DNA from: Cavia porcellus
Lineage: Eukaryota; Chordata; Mammalia; Rodentia; Caviidae
Reading direction: 5' to 3'
Assembly: GCF_034190915.1 (NCBI RefSeq)
Contig: NW_026947501.1
Coordinates: forward strand, 496,001 to 560,000
Length of the DNA: 64,000 nt
Within the stretch, counting starts at the first letter, position 1. Each line of letters begins with the position of its first letter. Of the stretch, positions 34,701 through 43,550 are shown piece by piece. The position numbers and the translations under genes were made by a program. The notes under the pieces are model-generated. The model was not told where the DNA came from. It was given only the letters and a program-made list of their open reading frames with translations, and made no database searches.

Positions 34701-37648
34701 TAGGGGTTAGTGTTACAAGTATAGTGTTAGAGTTAGGCTTAGGGTAAGTGTTAGGGTTAGTGTTTGAGTTAGGTTTAGGGTTAGGGTTTTGGGGTTAGGC
34801 TTTGGGTTTTGGTTAGATATTAGAGATAGGGTTAGGTGAGTGTTAGGGTTAGGGTTAGGGATTAGTGTTAAGTTTAGGGTTAGGATTAGGGTTATGTTTA
34901 GGGCTTAGGTGTTAGGGACAAGATTATGGTTAGGTTTAGCGTTAGGTTTAGGTTTACGGTTAGGGTTAGGGTTTGGGTTAGGGTTAGGTTTAGAGGGTAG
35001 CTTTATAGCTGGGTTAGTGTTAGCGTTAAGGTTAGGATTAGGGTTAGGGTTAGGGATATAGTAAGTTTAGGATTAGTGTTTGAGGTTAGGGTTAGTGTTA
35101 GGGTTATTGTTAGGGTTGCAGTAAGGGTTAGGTTATTGTTAGGTTATTGGTTTGTTTTAGAGGTTAGGGTTAAGGTTAGGATTAGGTTTAGATTTAAGGA
35201 TAGGGTTAGTGTTAGAGGTTAGAGTTAGCATTAGCATTAGTGTTAGGGTTAGGGGCTAAATGTTATGTTTAGGGTTAGGTTTAGTGTTAGGGTTACGTTA
35301 GGGTTAGGGTTACAGTTAATGTTACGGTTAGGATTACGGTTATTGTTCGGGTTAGGGTTAGGTTTAGGGATAATTTTAGGGTGAGGTTCAGGTTTAGGGG
35401 TAAGTGTTAGGGTTAGGGTTAGGCTTATCATTGGGGTTAGTGTTTAGGGTTAGTGTTAGTGTTAGGGTTAGGGTTAGGTTTAGGGTTAGGTTTAGTGTTA
35501 GGGTTAGGGTTAGTTGTTAGGTGTTAGGTTTAGTGTAAAGAATTGGCTTTTATACGGTTAGGGTTAGTTTTACGATTAGGTTTAGGTTTAGGCTTAGCGT
35601 TGGGTGTAGGGCTAGGGTTAGGTTTAGTGTTGGTTTTAGGTTTAGGTTTAGCGTTAGGGTTAGGGCTTAGGTGTTAGGGATAGGTTTAGGGTTAGGGTTA
35701 GGGTTAGGTTTACGGGTTAGGGTTACGGCTGGATTTGGGTTAAATTTAGGGTTAGAGTTACGTTTTGCTTACTGTTAGGGATAGGGTTAGGGTTAGGGTT
35801 AGGGTTACATGTTAGTGATAGGTTTAGGTTTAGGGTTAGTGTTACGGTTAGAGTTTAGGGCTAGGCTTAGTGTTAGCACTTAGAATTAGGGTTGGGTTAG
35901 TGTTAGGGTTAAAGAATAGGTTTAGGGTTATTGTTAGGGTTAGTGTTAGGGTTAGTGTTAGGGTTAGGGTTAGAGTTAGGGTAAGTGTTAGGCTTATGGT
36001 TATAGGTTAGCATTCGGCTTCATGATAGAGTTTGGGGTTAGGGTGAGTGTTAGGATGAGCCTTAGAAGTTATTGTTATGGTTAGTGTTATGTTTAGGGTT
36101 AAAGCTTAGGTTTAGGGTTAGGGTTAGCGTTTAGGTAAGGGATAGGGTAAGGGTTATGATTAGGTTTAGTAGTTAGGTTTTGGGTTAGGTTTACGTTAGG
36201 GTTACGGTTAGGGTTAGGGTTAGGGTTAGGCTTAGGGTTAGGGTTAGCTATAGGGTTACGGCTCGGCCCTGGGTCACCGTAAGGCTTAGGTTAACAATTA
36301 GGTTTAGGGTTAGTCTTAGGGTAGGGTAGGGTTAGTTTTAAGTTTAGTGTTAGTTTTAGGTTTAGTGTTAGTTTTAGGGGTAGGTTTAGCATTAGGGTTA
36401 GGGGTTAGGTGTTAGGGATTAGATTAGGGTTAGGGTAATGTTAGGGTTAGGTTTAGGGGTTAGGTGTTAGGGATAGGGTCAGGGTTAGTCTTCGGATTAT
36501 GGATTGGTTTAGGGTTACTCTTAGGTTTAGGATAAGGTTTAGGTTTAGGGTTAGTGTTAGACTTTGGGTTAGGGTCAGGTGTTATTTTTTTAAGGATATG
36601 GTTAGGGTTATGGTTAGAGTTATGGTTAGGGTTAGGGTTGTTTAGGGTTACAGTTAGGGTTAGTGTTAAGTTCAGGTTTTGGGTTAGGGATTAGGGATAC
36701 GGGCAGGGCTAGGGTGTGGTTTAGGGGTTTGTGTTACGCTTAGGTTTAGGGTTATTGTAAGGGTTAATGTTAGGTTTACAGATTAGGGTCAGCGTTCGGG
36801 TTAGAGTTAGAGTTAGGGATTAGGGTTAGGGTTAGTTTTAAGGTTAGTGATAGGCTCTGTATTAGGATTAGGTTTAGGGATAGTTTTAGGGTTAGGTTTC
36901 AGTTTATTGTTACTGTTAGTTTTAGGGGTAGGTTAGCATTAGGTTTAGGCTTAGGGATAGGGTTATTTTTAGGGTTAGGTGCTAGAGTTATGGATTAGGG
37001 ATAAGGTTAGGGTGAATGTTAGGGTTAGGGTCAGGCTTAGGGATTAGGGTTAGGGTTAGGTTTAGAGTTAGGGTTTGGGTTATGGTTAGAGTTTAGCTTT
37101 AGGGTTTGGCTTAGTGTTACGTTTAGATTTAGGATTAGGTTTAGGGTTATTGTAAGGGTTAGGATTAAGGTTAGAGGTTAGGGATAGTGTTAGGGTCATT
37201 GTTAGTGTTAGGGTTTGGGATAGGGTTAGTGTTAGGGTATGGTTAGATTTTGCACTTTATGGTTAGGGTTAGGATTAGGTTTAAGATTAGGGATATGGTT
37301 AGTGTTAGAGGTTAGGGTTAGGGTTAGTGTTAGGGTTAGGGGTAGGGGTTAAGTGTTACAGTGAGGGTTGGTGTTATTGTTAGGGTTACGGTTAGGGTTA
37401 GAGTTACGTTTATGGTTACATTTAGGTTTATGATTAGTGTTCGGGTTAGGGTTAGGTTTAGTGTTAGGATAGCAATTAGGGTTAGGTTTCGGGTTAGGGT
37501 TAAGGTGAGTGTTAGTGTTAGGTTTTAGGGTTAGTTTTAGGGTTACACTTATCTTTAGGGTTAGGGACTAGGGTTAGTGTTAGTGTTAGGGTTAGGTTTA
37601 GTGATTAGGGGTACAGTTACTGATAGGTTTAGGGTTAGTATTAGGGTT

Positions 37649-37654
37649 AGGGTT
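37649..37654 (+). repeat. Target-site duplication, left, of the provirus
   Basis: AGGGTT immediately precedes the TG terminus at 37655 and is repeated at 45767-45772 after the CA terminus. The six-base length fits a betaretrovirus-type integrase. Confidence 0.85.
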
Positions 37655-38232
37655 TGTCGTGAGTGTCTAGGGCACTCTGAACTCCGGGCAAGGTAAACAC
37701 ACACGCACGCCTTGTCGGGACACGGGGGGTACAGCGCTTGGAAAAGAAAGACAGGAGAGACACCTTTGCTGTCTGCACCGCGTTACACTGCACTGCACTG
37801 CACTGCACACACAATCTTTATTTTAGGATTCATATATAGTAAACCCGATCAATTCACAGAGCCCAGATAATTAAGTAGTGAAAAGGCATTCTTTGTGGCA
37901 AGCTACAACGTGACAGACTACAATGTTTATTCTAAAGCTATCTAAGTGAGGTAAATAATCACAACCAGTTCTCACAACTTCTCTAGCCCAGGAAGAAATT
38001 CATTAGCTCAAGAATGTTGTTAATTTGTCTGCTGTTAGTGTCACAAAGGGTGGCCAGCCACTTCCTCAAGACTTCTGCAAAACAAAGCCAGCTCACAGTA
38101 TGGATTCCAGAGGGTGAGGGCTCACTAAGAACAGGCATTCCTATTCTACCTCCTTCTCGCATACCAGGGCGGCTATTGTAAATTGCAGGTTAGAGGGGGT
38201 TGGGCCTACAAAGTGACACCTCATCCCCCACA
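37655..38232 (-). repeat. 3' LTR of the provirus
   Basis: 578 bp, from TGTCGTGAG to CCCCCACA on the + strand, so TG...CA on the coding strand. It directly follows the polypurine tract and is indistinguishable by eye from the 5' LTR. It contains TATATA (37833-37838), AATAAA (37817-37822) and a short ACTGC pentamer run near 37785-37805. The last 43 bases of env lie inside it. Confidence 0.97.
37817..37822 (-). terminator. Polyadenylation signal of the provirus (3' LTR)
   Basis: AATAAA on the minus strand, only about 11 bases downstream of the TATATA box. This implies that the signal lies at the very end of U3 or the start of a short R, as in several betaretroviruses. A G/T-rich stretch (GTGTGTGC) follows directly, as expected for cleavage. 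Confidence 0.75.
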
Positions 38233-40109
38233 CTTCCTTCCTTTTTATTTTTTAACAACAATTTCCATAAGATCAGGTTATTAATAGTATTTCGTCTTAT
38301 GCAGTAAAAATACACAAGAACTATGGCAATGAGAACTATAATTAAACTAAGTCCCATGCCACTAAAAGTGTGGGTTATGCTCTGCCAGATTCCTTTGGAA
38401 TCTAATCCTTTCAAAGATTGAGCAAGCAATTGCGCAAATTGTGCTAGGGATTCATCATCATTTTGCTTTGCAAAATCCTTGTCAATTTGATTATGCAAAG
38501 ATTCTATTTCCTCCTGGGCAGAGGTGTTTCCATTTAGATACATTCTAATCATTTCCCATTCATGTTCTGTTTGATTATAAGGTCGTTGGGTTATACAGAA
38601 AGTAGTTGAATTCCAATCACATTTTAAAAACACTTGATGCTGAAGAGCCAATATTTTTCTACCCATCCATTCAACTGTTTGTTTAAGGAGGTCTATTTGT
38701 TGTTGTAGTCTGGCGTTTATTTGCCACTGAGTTAACCAAAGTTCATGAGAATTTTCATGCCATAATTCTACAACATGTTTTTCTTGCAAAGAGGTTTGTA
38801 AAGCTATTCCTGAGACTGCTGCTAGGGAGGCTACAGTTATCAGACTTAACAGTACAGCAACCACTATTCCAATAAATCTTTTTGTACGTTTTAACAGATG
38901 TTTAAAAAATTCAGTAGTAACAGAAATTACCGGGTCTTGAGACCATGGTCGAGTTAAATTTACAGGCAACCAAATATGAGTTTTTTGTTGTAACAGCATA
39001 ACTGTATAAGGCTTAGTGAAATTTAGTGTGCTATTTAAGCATGTAAACAATTGACAATTTAAACAAGTACAAGAAAAATGTGTAAAATTAAAAGTTCCCA
39101 CTAAAAAGACATAAGGCAGAGGTGCACAAACAGTAATATTATACATTTTAAACCTAGTAAAATTATAAGTAGTAGATACAGATCGACTAGTCCCTGAATA
39201 TGAAACATTGTACAAGGTTACAGGTTGCATAGCGGCTGGGATCTTCCAAATATGATTTTGAAGGTGATGAGGGTATTCTTCGGCTGCAACAGCAGGGTTA
39301 GCGATTCCACCATCTCCCCACCACAAGAGAGCCGTCTTTTGTTGAAATATAGGAGCTCCGTCAGTTATTTTCTTTGGATCTGGAAGACTATACACAACAG
39401 AGAGATTACATCTTGTCTCATTCCATTCAGCACATCCATTAACGAATTTTCCAAATGGTCCCCAAATAATATACCCATCAATATTTTTAGCAAATTTTCC
39501 CATACATAGTTGCCAAATTATGGGATTATAAGAAATATTTTTATAAGTGAATTCAGGGCATACAGGAAATGTATTTGTATCAGGTGCTGTTAAATTTTTC
39601 CAGGTAACATTAAAGGTTTGAGCAGCCAAGGCTTGAAGCCTTGTCCTTTTGTTGCCTGCTTTTATTCCATGTTGAATCCAATACTGCCATCCCAGAGGGA
39701 TGCAAGGCGGTTCCCCAATGCAAATAGGCCTTTGATTACCATAATAAGTAAAATTGAATAGTGTCCCATCATCTTGATTGTGGGGGGTTAAATCAGCCCA
39801 CGGTGCTGACAAAATTTCTCTAGGTGTGGTATAAAGTAAAATATCACTAGTTCCCCATTTTACAGGTTCTAATAAAGGGGGGTTTGGAATATATGCCCAG
39901 TACGAATGCGGAGGTACCTCAGTCCCCGATGCAACGGTGAGCAAGGCACATAAAGCTAAAAACAAGTTTTCGGGGTTTAAAGGCTTTCCTGCTTGAAGGA
40001 CAAGCCGTTGCCCTTCTATGGTCAATTTCTTTAATTGTCCCCATGTAGGGAGGGGATTTAAATTTGGTCGCTGTGAGCGGCGGGATTTTCTTAGCTGTAA
40101 TCTGGCCAT
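38190..40109 (-). CDS. env: Env polyprotein (SU-TM), 639 aa, intact
   Basis: Retroviral envelope glycoprotein precursor, made from spliced RNA, that would be cleaved into receptor-binding SU and fusion TM at the membrane. An Arg/Lys-rich leader (residues 1-47) precedes a hydrophobic signal core (LFLALCALLTVASG, about 49-62). The furin-type site RTKR is at 408-411, followed by a hydrophobic fusion peptide (FIGIVVAVLLS). A heptad-like region follows, then C497-x7-C505, a membrane anchor at about 587-604 and a 35-residue tail. There are about 16 N-glycosylation sequons, mostly in SU. The start ATG sits in a CCATGG context one base after a good splice acceptor and 28 bases past the pol stop. The frame runs through the polypurine tract and 43 bases into the 3' LTR. 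No defect is visible. Resemblance is to HML-type Env. Confidence 0.96.
   Translation of the reverse strand: MARLQLRKSRRSQRPNLNPLPTWGQLKKLTIEGQRLVLQAGKPLNPENLFLALCALLTVASGTEVPPHSYWAYIPNPPLLEPVKWGTSDILLYTTPREILSAPWADLTPHNQDDGTLFNFTYYGNQRPICIGEPPCIPLGWQYWIQHGIKAGNKRTRLQALAAQTFNVTWKNLTAPDTNTFPVCPEFTYKNISYNPIIWQLCMGKFAKNIDGYIIWGPFGKFVNGCAEWNETRCNLSVVYSLPDPKKITDGAPIFQQKTALLWWGDGGIANPAVAAEEYPHHLQNHIWKIPAAMQPVTLYNVSYSGTSRSVSTTYNFTRFKMYNITVCAPLPYVFLVGTFNFTHFSCTCLNCQLFTCLNSTLNFTKPYTVMLLQQKTHIWLPVNLTRPWSQDPVISVTTEFFKHLLKRTKRFIGIVVAVLLSLITVASLAAVSGIALQTSLQEKHVVELWHENSHELWLTQWQINARLQQQIDLLKQTVEWMGRKILALQHQVFLKCDWNSTTFCITQRPYNQTEHEWEMIRMYLNGNTSAQEEIESLHNQIDKDFAKQNDDESLAQFAQLLAQSLKGLDSKGIWQSITHTFSGMGLSLIIVLIAIVLVYFYCIRRNTINNLILWKLLLKNKKEGSVGDEVSLCRPNPL
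38233..38246 (-). other. Polypurine tract (plus-strand primer site)
   Basis: On the coding strand 14 purines (AAAAAGGAAGGAAG) abut the TG of the 3' LTR. This is the expected RNase H-resistant primer for plus-strand DNA synthesis. The tract is also translated, as part of the Env tail. Confidence 0.93.
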
Positions 40110-40110
40110 G

Positions 40111-40125
40111 GCTGCGATAGGAACA
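40111..40125 (-). promoter_or_regulatory. Probable env splice acceptor
   Basis: On the minus strand a pyrimidine-rich stretch (TTCCTATCGCAG) ends in AG at 40113-40112, placing the exon start at 40111, just upstream of the env ATG at 40107-40109. It pairs logically with the splice donor at 45147/45146. Inferred from sequence only. Confidence 0.65.
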
Positions 40126-40137
40126 AGCTCAGCATCC

Positions 40138-42810
40138 TCAGCCTCTAGCTGGTTTCACGCTCGCTTCTGAAGGCACGGTTCCGGTTCCTTGGGGAGTTGT
40201 CTCCGGGGCTGGCGAACAGGGTCTGGAGGCGCGGATCCTGATCCATCGTCCAGGGACCCACTGCTGAATTCCATTTTCTGTGGAGATATAACCAAAACCT
40301 TTCCCCTTATAGAGCAATGTGCCCCTCTCCCATTCAGCCTCTGGAGCTGTTTTAGTCCAAATAGGTTCATTAATCACAAAGGGCTGTTGTTGCTGTTCAA
40401 AATGTTTTTCAGCTCTAGTTAATATTTCACCTTGTGGTAAATTGAGAAAATTTAAAATAAACAATGCTTGATGCAGTAATGTTTTTGGACTGTTTTGCAA
40501 TTTAAACAGTATTGGTATCTGAATATCCTCCTGACTCCTCCTTTTTAATTTTTTAATTTGCAACTTAAGAGTGCCATGTGCTCTTTCAACAATAGCTTGA
40601 CCCTGGGGGTTATATTCAATCCCTGTAATATGAATAATATTATGGAGATCGCAAAATTGTTTAAATGTTTTGCTAGTATAAGCAGGTCCATTATCTGTTT
40701 TGATTTTAGAAGGAATTCCCATAACTGCAAAAGTCTCCAATAAATGTACAATAACATTTTTAGTGGATTCTCCCTGTTGAGCAGTAGCCCATAGAAATGA
40801 AGAATAGGTATCAATAACTACATGTACATAAGAAAGCCGACCAAAAGAAGGTACATGTGTAATATCCATTTGCCATAACTCATTAGGTTGAATTCCTCGA
40901 GGGTTGACACCTGCGGGAATAATTCTTAAATGTAATGGTCTACAAATAGGGCAAGCTTTTACAATCTGTTTAGCTTTTGTAAAAGGTATCTTATATTTAA
41001 GATGCAAATGTCCTGCATTTGCATGATTAAATTGATGTTCTTCAACGGGTGTGGTGAACATAACTAAGGAATCCACTGCATTGTTACCTGATACTAATGG
41101 TCCGGGTAACTGAGAATGAGAACGTAAATGAGTAATAAAATAAGAATGATTTCTTTTTTGAACATGTATTTGTAAATTTTGAAATAAAGACAATAAAGCA
41201 GGCTTATTAGAATATAACACAGCTGAATAGATATTTGTCACTACTCCAACAGAATAGGCTGAATCGGCTATAATGTTAATAGGTTGGTTATGAAAATCTA
41301 AAAACACTTGTAATATAGCAAAAAGTTCATTTTGTTGTACAGAGTTAAAATTTGTCTGACGTACCCAGTAAGATTTTTGAGTCCAATATGCAGCTTTATT
41401 TTTAGATCCATCTGTAAATATAGTCAAAGCTTGTGGAATTGGCTGTACAGCTAATAAGGTATTAACCACAAATTGTTGACGTCTAAAAAAATCCCATAAT
41501 TTACTTTTAGGAAAATGATATGAAAAAGTTCCCATGAAATCTGCTAAAGCAATTTGTAAGGTTTCAGTAATTGACAACAAATATTCCCATTGTTCCTTAG
41601 TTAAAGGGATAACTATATTGTTTATATCTTCTCCTATCAAAGTTATAGAACGAGCTCTACCATTCATAATTAAAGCTGCAATCATGTCAATATAAGGCAT
41701 AACATTTTTAGATTGCTTAGTTTTAGTGAATACCCATTCTACTGGCATAGCATTTTGACCTAAAACTGCAGAGGGATATTGAAAAGTATTAATAATATAT
41801 AAAGTTAGAGGCAATTTAGGATCAATCCTAATTAAAAATGCATCCTTAATTCGTTGTTCTACAAACTGTAATTCTTGCTCTGCTTTTGCTGTTAAAGAAC
41901 GAGGGCTGGATGGATCTGAAGAGCCCTGTAGAGTAGCAAACAAATGTTGTAATGCATGGGTAGGAATACCTAGTGTGGGACGAAGCCAATTAATATCCCC
42001 TAATAATTTTTGAAAATCATTTAAAGTGGATAACTTATCTCTCCTAATAGACATTTTTTGTGGAATCACCTTTTGTCTAGTAAGAATATATCCCAAATAA
42101 TGACTAACTTCTTCCTTTTGAATTTTATCCTGTGCTATTACAAGTCCAAACGGAGAAAAATATTGAGGTAAAGTTTTTAAAATATCTTCTAAAACATTTC
42201 TATCACTATATGAGAATAAAATATCATCCATGAAATGAGCCGTATAAACCTGAGGCCATCGTGCACGCACTGGTTTTAATGCTGCATCAACATAAATTTG
42301 ACATATAGTTGGGGAATTTTTCATTCCTTGGGGTAAAGTCCTCCATTGATATCTTTGATAAGGTCTTTGATAATTTGTTTGAGGAATTGAAAAAGCAAAC
42401 CGTTTTCTATCTTCTGGATGTAATGGGATGTTAAAAAAACAATCTTGTAAATCTATAACATATACAAACCAACCAGCAGGGAGCGCTGAGGGTAAAGGAA
42501 TGCCGGGCTGAAGGGCTCCCATTTGAATTAAGGATGAATTTACAGCACGTAAATCCGTTAAAAGTCTCCACTTGCCTGATTTCTTTTTTATCACAAATAT
42601 TGGAGAATTCCAAGGAGATGTGGATGGTTCTATGTGATGTAGAAAAAGCTGTTGATCAATCAATTCCTGTGCTGCCTGTAACTTTTGAGTAGTCAAAGGC
42701 CACTGATCTATCCAAATTGGGTCATCATTTTTCCAATTAAGCTTTAAAGGATTCATTTCCCTAGGCTGTAGAAACATGCAAAATATTAAAAATGTATATA
42801 AGCTCCCCAT
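40138..42810 (-). CDS. pol: Pol: reverse transcriptase, RNase H, integrase; 890 aa from first ATG
   Basis: Copies viral RNA to DNA and inserts it into host DNA. RT: Asp120 in VIDLQDCFF, LPQGMKNSP at about 159-167, and the catalytic box FMDD (193-196), with Phe where many retroviruses have Tyr. RNase H: Asp467 (TDGSK), Glu495, Asp516 and Asp580 are all present. Integrase: zinc-binding H596, H601, C620, C623; catalytic Asp649, Asp706 and Glu742, with exactly 35 residues between the last two. The C-terminal DNA-binding region (WVPGRWIRIR) is followed by a Pro/Ser-rich tail. The frame is open from 42864, so translation most likely enters by a -1 shift from pro rather than at the listed ATG (42810). 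Its N-terminal residues overlap the end of protease. No stop or frameshift is seen. Confidence 0.96.
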   Translation of the reverse strand: MGSLYTFLIFCMFLQPREMNPLKLNWKNDDPIWIDQWPLTTQKLQAAQELIDQQLFLHHIEPSTSPWNSPIFVIKKKSGKWRLLTDLRAVNSSLIQMGALQPGIPLPSALPAGWFVYVIDLQDCFFNIPLHPEDRKRFAFSIPQTNYQRPYQRYQWRTLPQGMKNSPTICQIYVDAALKPVRARWPQVYTAHFMDDILFSYSDRNVLEDILKTLPQYFSPFGLVIAQDKIQKEEVSHYLGYILTRQKVIPQKMSIRRDKLSTLNDFQKLLGDINWLRPTLGIPTHALQHLFATLQGSSDPSSPRSLTAKAEQELQFVEQRIKDAFLIRIDPKLPLTLYIINTFQYPSAVLGQNAMPVEWVFTKTKQSKNVMPYIDMIAALIMNGRARSITLIGEDINNIVIPLTKEQWEYLLSITETLQIALADFMGTFSYHFPKSKLWDFFRRQQFVVNTLLAVQPIPQALTIFTDGSKNKAAYWTQKSYWVRQTNFNSVQQNELFAILQVFLDFHNQPINIIADSAYSVGVVTNIYSAVLYSNKPALLSLFQNLQIHVQKRNHSYFITHLRSHSQLPGPLVSGNNAVDSLVMFTTPVEEHQFNHANAGHLHLKYKIPFTKAKQIVKACPICRPLHLRIIPAGVNPRGIQPNELWQMDITHVPSFGRLSYVHVVIDTYSSFLWATAQQGESTKNVIVHLLETFAVMGIPSKIKTDNGPAYTSKTFKQFCDLHNIIHITGIEYNPQGQAIVERAHGTLKLQIKKLKRRSQEDIQIPILFKLQNSPKTLLHQALFILNFLNLPQGEILTRAEKHFEQQQQPFVINEPIWTKTAPEAEWERGTLLYKGKGFGYISTENGIQQWVPGRWIRIRASRPCSPAPETTPQGTGTVPSEASVKPARG

Positions 42811-42864
42811 TGTTCTAATACATCTCTTCCTAAAATAGAAACTGGTACCTCTAAGATATAAGGT
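42786..42864 (-). promoter_or_regulatory. pro-pol overlap, expected second -1 frameshift region
   Basis: The pol frame opens at 42864, and pro ends with TAA at 42786-42788, giving 79 bases of overlap in the -1 relation. No textbook X-XXY-YYZ heptamer is present in the pro frame. The nearest candidate is ACATTTT at 42789-42795, directly before the stop. It keeps only the T-rich A-site half of a standard site. I see no obvious strong pseudoknot downstream. Confidence 0.55.
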
Positions 42865-43550
42865 TTAATAACAGCAACTTGACCCTCTTCATTTTTTATA
42901 TGTATATGCATTGTGGCTTGTCCAATTGTATTTACTGGAGTTTTACTTACTCCTTTTATATTACATGGAATAATAGTATAAGTAATATGAGAAGGCCAAT
43001 CAGTAGGTTTAACAATAGTAATATCCGAGCCTGTATCTATAAGAGCCTGAATTTTCTTATGCTCAATAAAAATATTAATAAGAGGTTGTTGTTGAGATAA
43101 TTTAGCTGTCCACATTACATTAATAGGGTTAGTGCTGCCGAACCCTCCTGTTCGCTGAACAACAGAGGATCCTATTGGGATATAAGGCAGTAAAATGAGT
43201 TGAGCTATACGTTCTCCCTTTAATAATTTATAATCTGTAAGTGAGGACATCAGAATTTGAATTTCTCCAGTATAGTCTGCATCTATAATTCCTAAGTGAA
43301 CAGTAATGCCTTTTTGATTTAAACTAGATCTACCCGTGAGCAAGCCAAAAGTTCCCGCAGGCAGAGGACCAAAAATTCCTGTAGGAATTCTCACGGGAGA
43401 TTGTCCTCCTCTTAATTCTACATCTTTTAAGGCTGGTATGTCCACTGCGGCACTGTGTTGGGTGGCTGGCTGTAGGGAGAATACGGTAGATTTACCCCAT
43501 TGATTTGTCCGGGGCCCGGGGTAGGGCCCGTTCTCCCGTTTCCCTTTTGT
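42786..43550 (-). CDS. pro: Pro: dUTPase-aspartic protease fusion, reached by -1 frameshift
   Basis: Two enzymes lie in one frame, as in betaretroviruses. dUTPase, which removes dUTP to limit uracil in viral DNA, has all its motifs: SAAVDIP (motif 1), GRSSLNQKG, GIIDADYTGEI, GERIAQLILLP and the terminal RTGGFGSTN. The retroviral protease follows, with active site ALIDTGSDITIV and the family C-terminal motif ILGRDVLEQWG. The frame is open from 43550 to a TAA at 42786, 254 codons. There is no ATG at its head. The GTG at 43445 would cut through dUTPase motif 1, so entry must be by the gag-pro frameshift. Gag overlaps it by about 120 bases. No G-patch domain follows the protease, unlike in MPMV and HML-2. 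Confidence 0.94.
   Translation of the reverse strand, partial: TKGKRENGPYPGPRTNQWGKSTVFSLQPATQHSAAVDIPALKDVELRGGQSPVRIPTGIFGPLPAGTFGLLTGRSSLNQKGITVHLGIIDADYTGEIQILMSSLTDYKLLKGERIAQLILLPYIPIGSSVVQRTGGFGSTNPINVMWTAKLSQQQPLINIFIEHKKIQALIDTGSDITIVKPTDWPSHITYTIIPCNIKGVSKTPVNTIGQATMHIHIKNEEGQVAVIKPYILEVPVSILGRDVLEQWGAYIHF

Larger units (their letters stand above)
23672..37654 (+). repeat. Degenerate telomeric repeat block, 14 kb
   Basis: Same strand-uniform TTAGGG-variant array as to the left of the solo LTR. It begins with the right-hand AGGGTT duplication (23672-23677) and ends with the left duplication of the provirus (37649-37654). It contains collinear higher-order copies between about 23.9 and 31 kb and a short tandem duplication at 31427-31769. 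One short patch of opposite-strand telomeric sequence lies at 26563-26576. A short C-richer patch occurs near 36248-36275. No gene is seen. Confidence 0.95.

Noticed and set aside
39225..39509. Open frames on the + strand within env and pol (also 40189-40422, 42879-43100, 43752-43961)
   Set aside because: They are antisense shadows of well-supported viral frames and have no recognisable domain.
43120..43135. TTAGGG-like strings inside the provirus (also near 44545 and 39295)
   Set aside because: Isolated single hexamers that encode normal parts of Pro, Gag and Env. They are chance matches, not array invasion.
43445..43445. GTG at 43445 as an independent start for pro
   Set aside because: It would remove dUTPase motif 1, and a strong frameshift signal lies upstream. 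The open frame extends to 43550.
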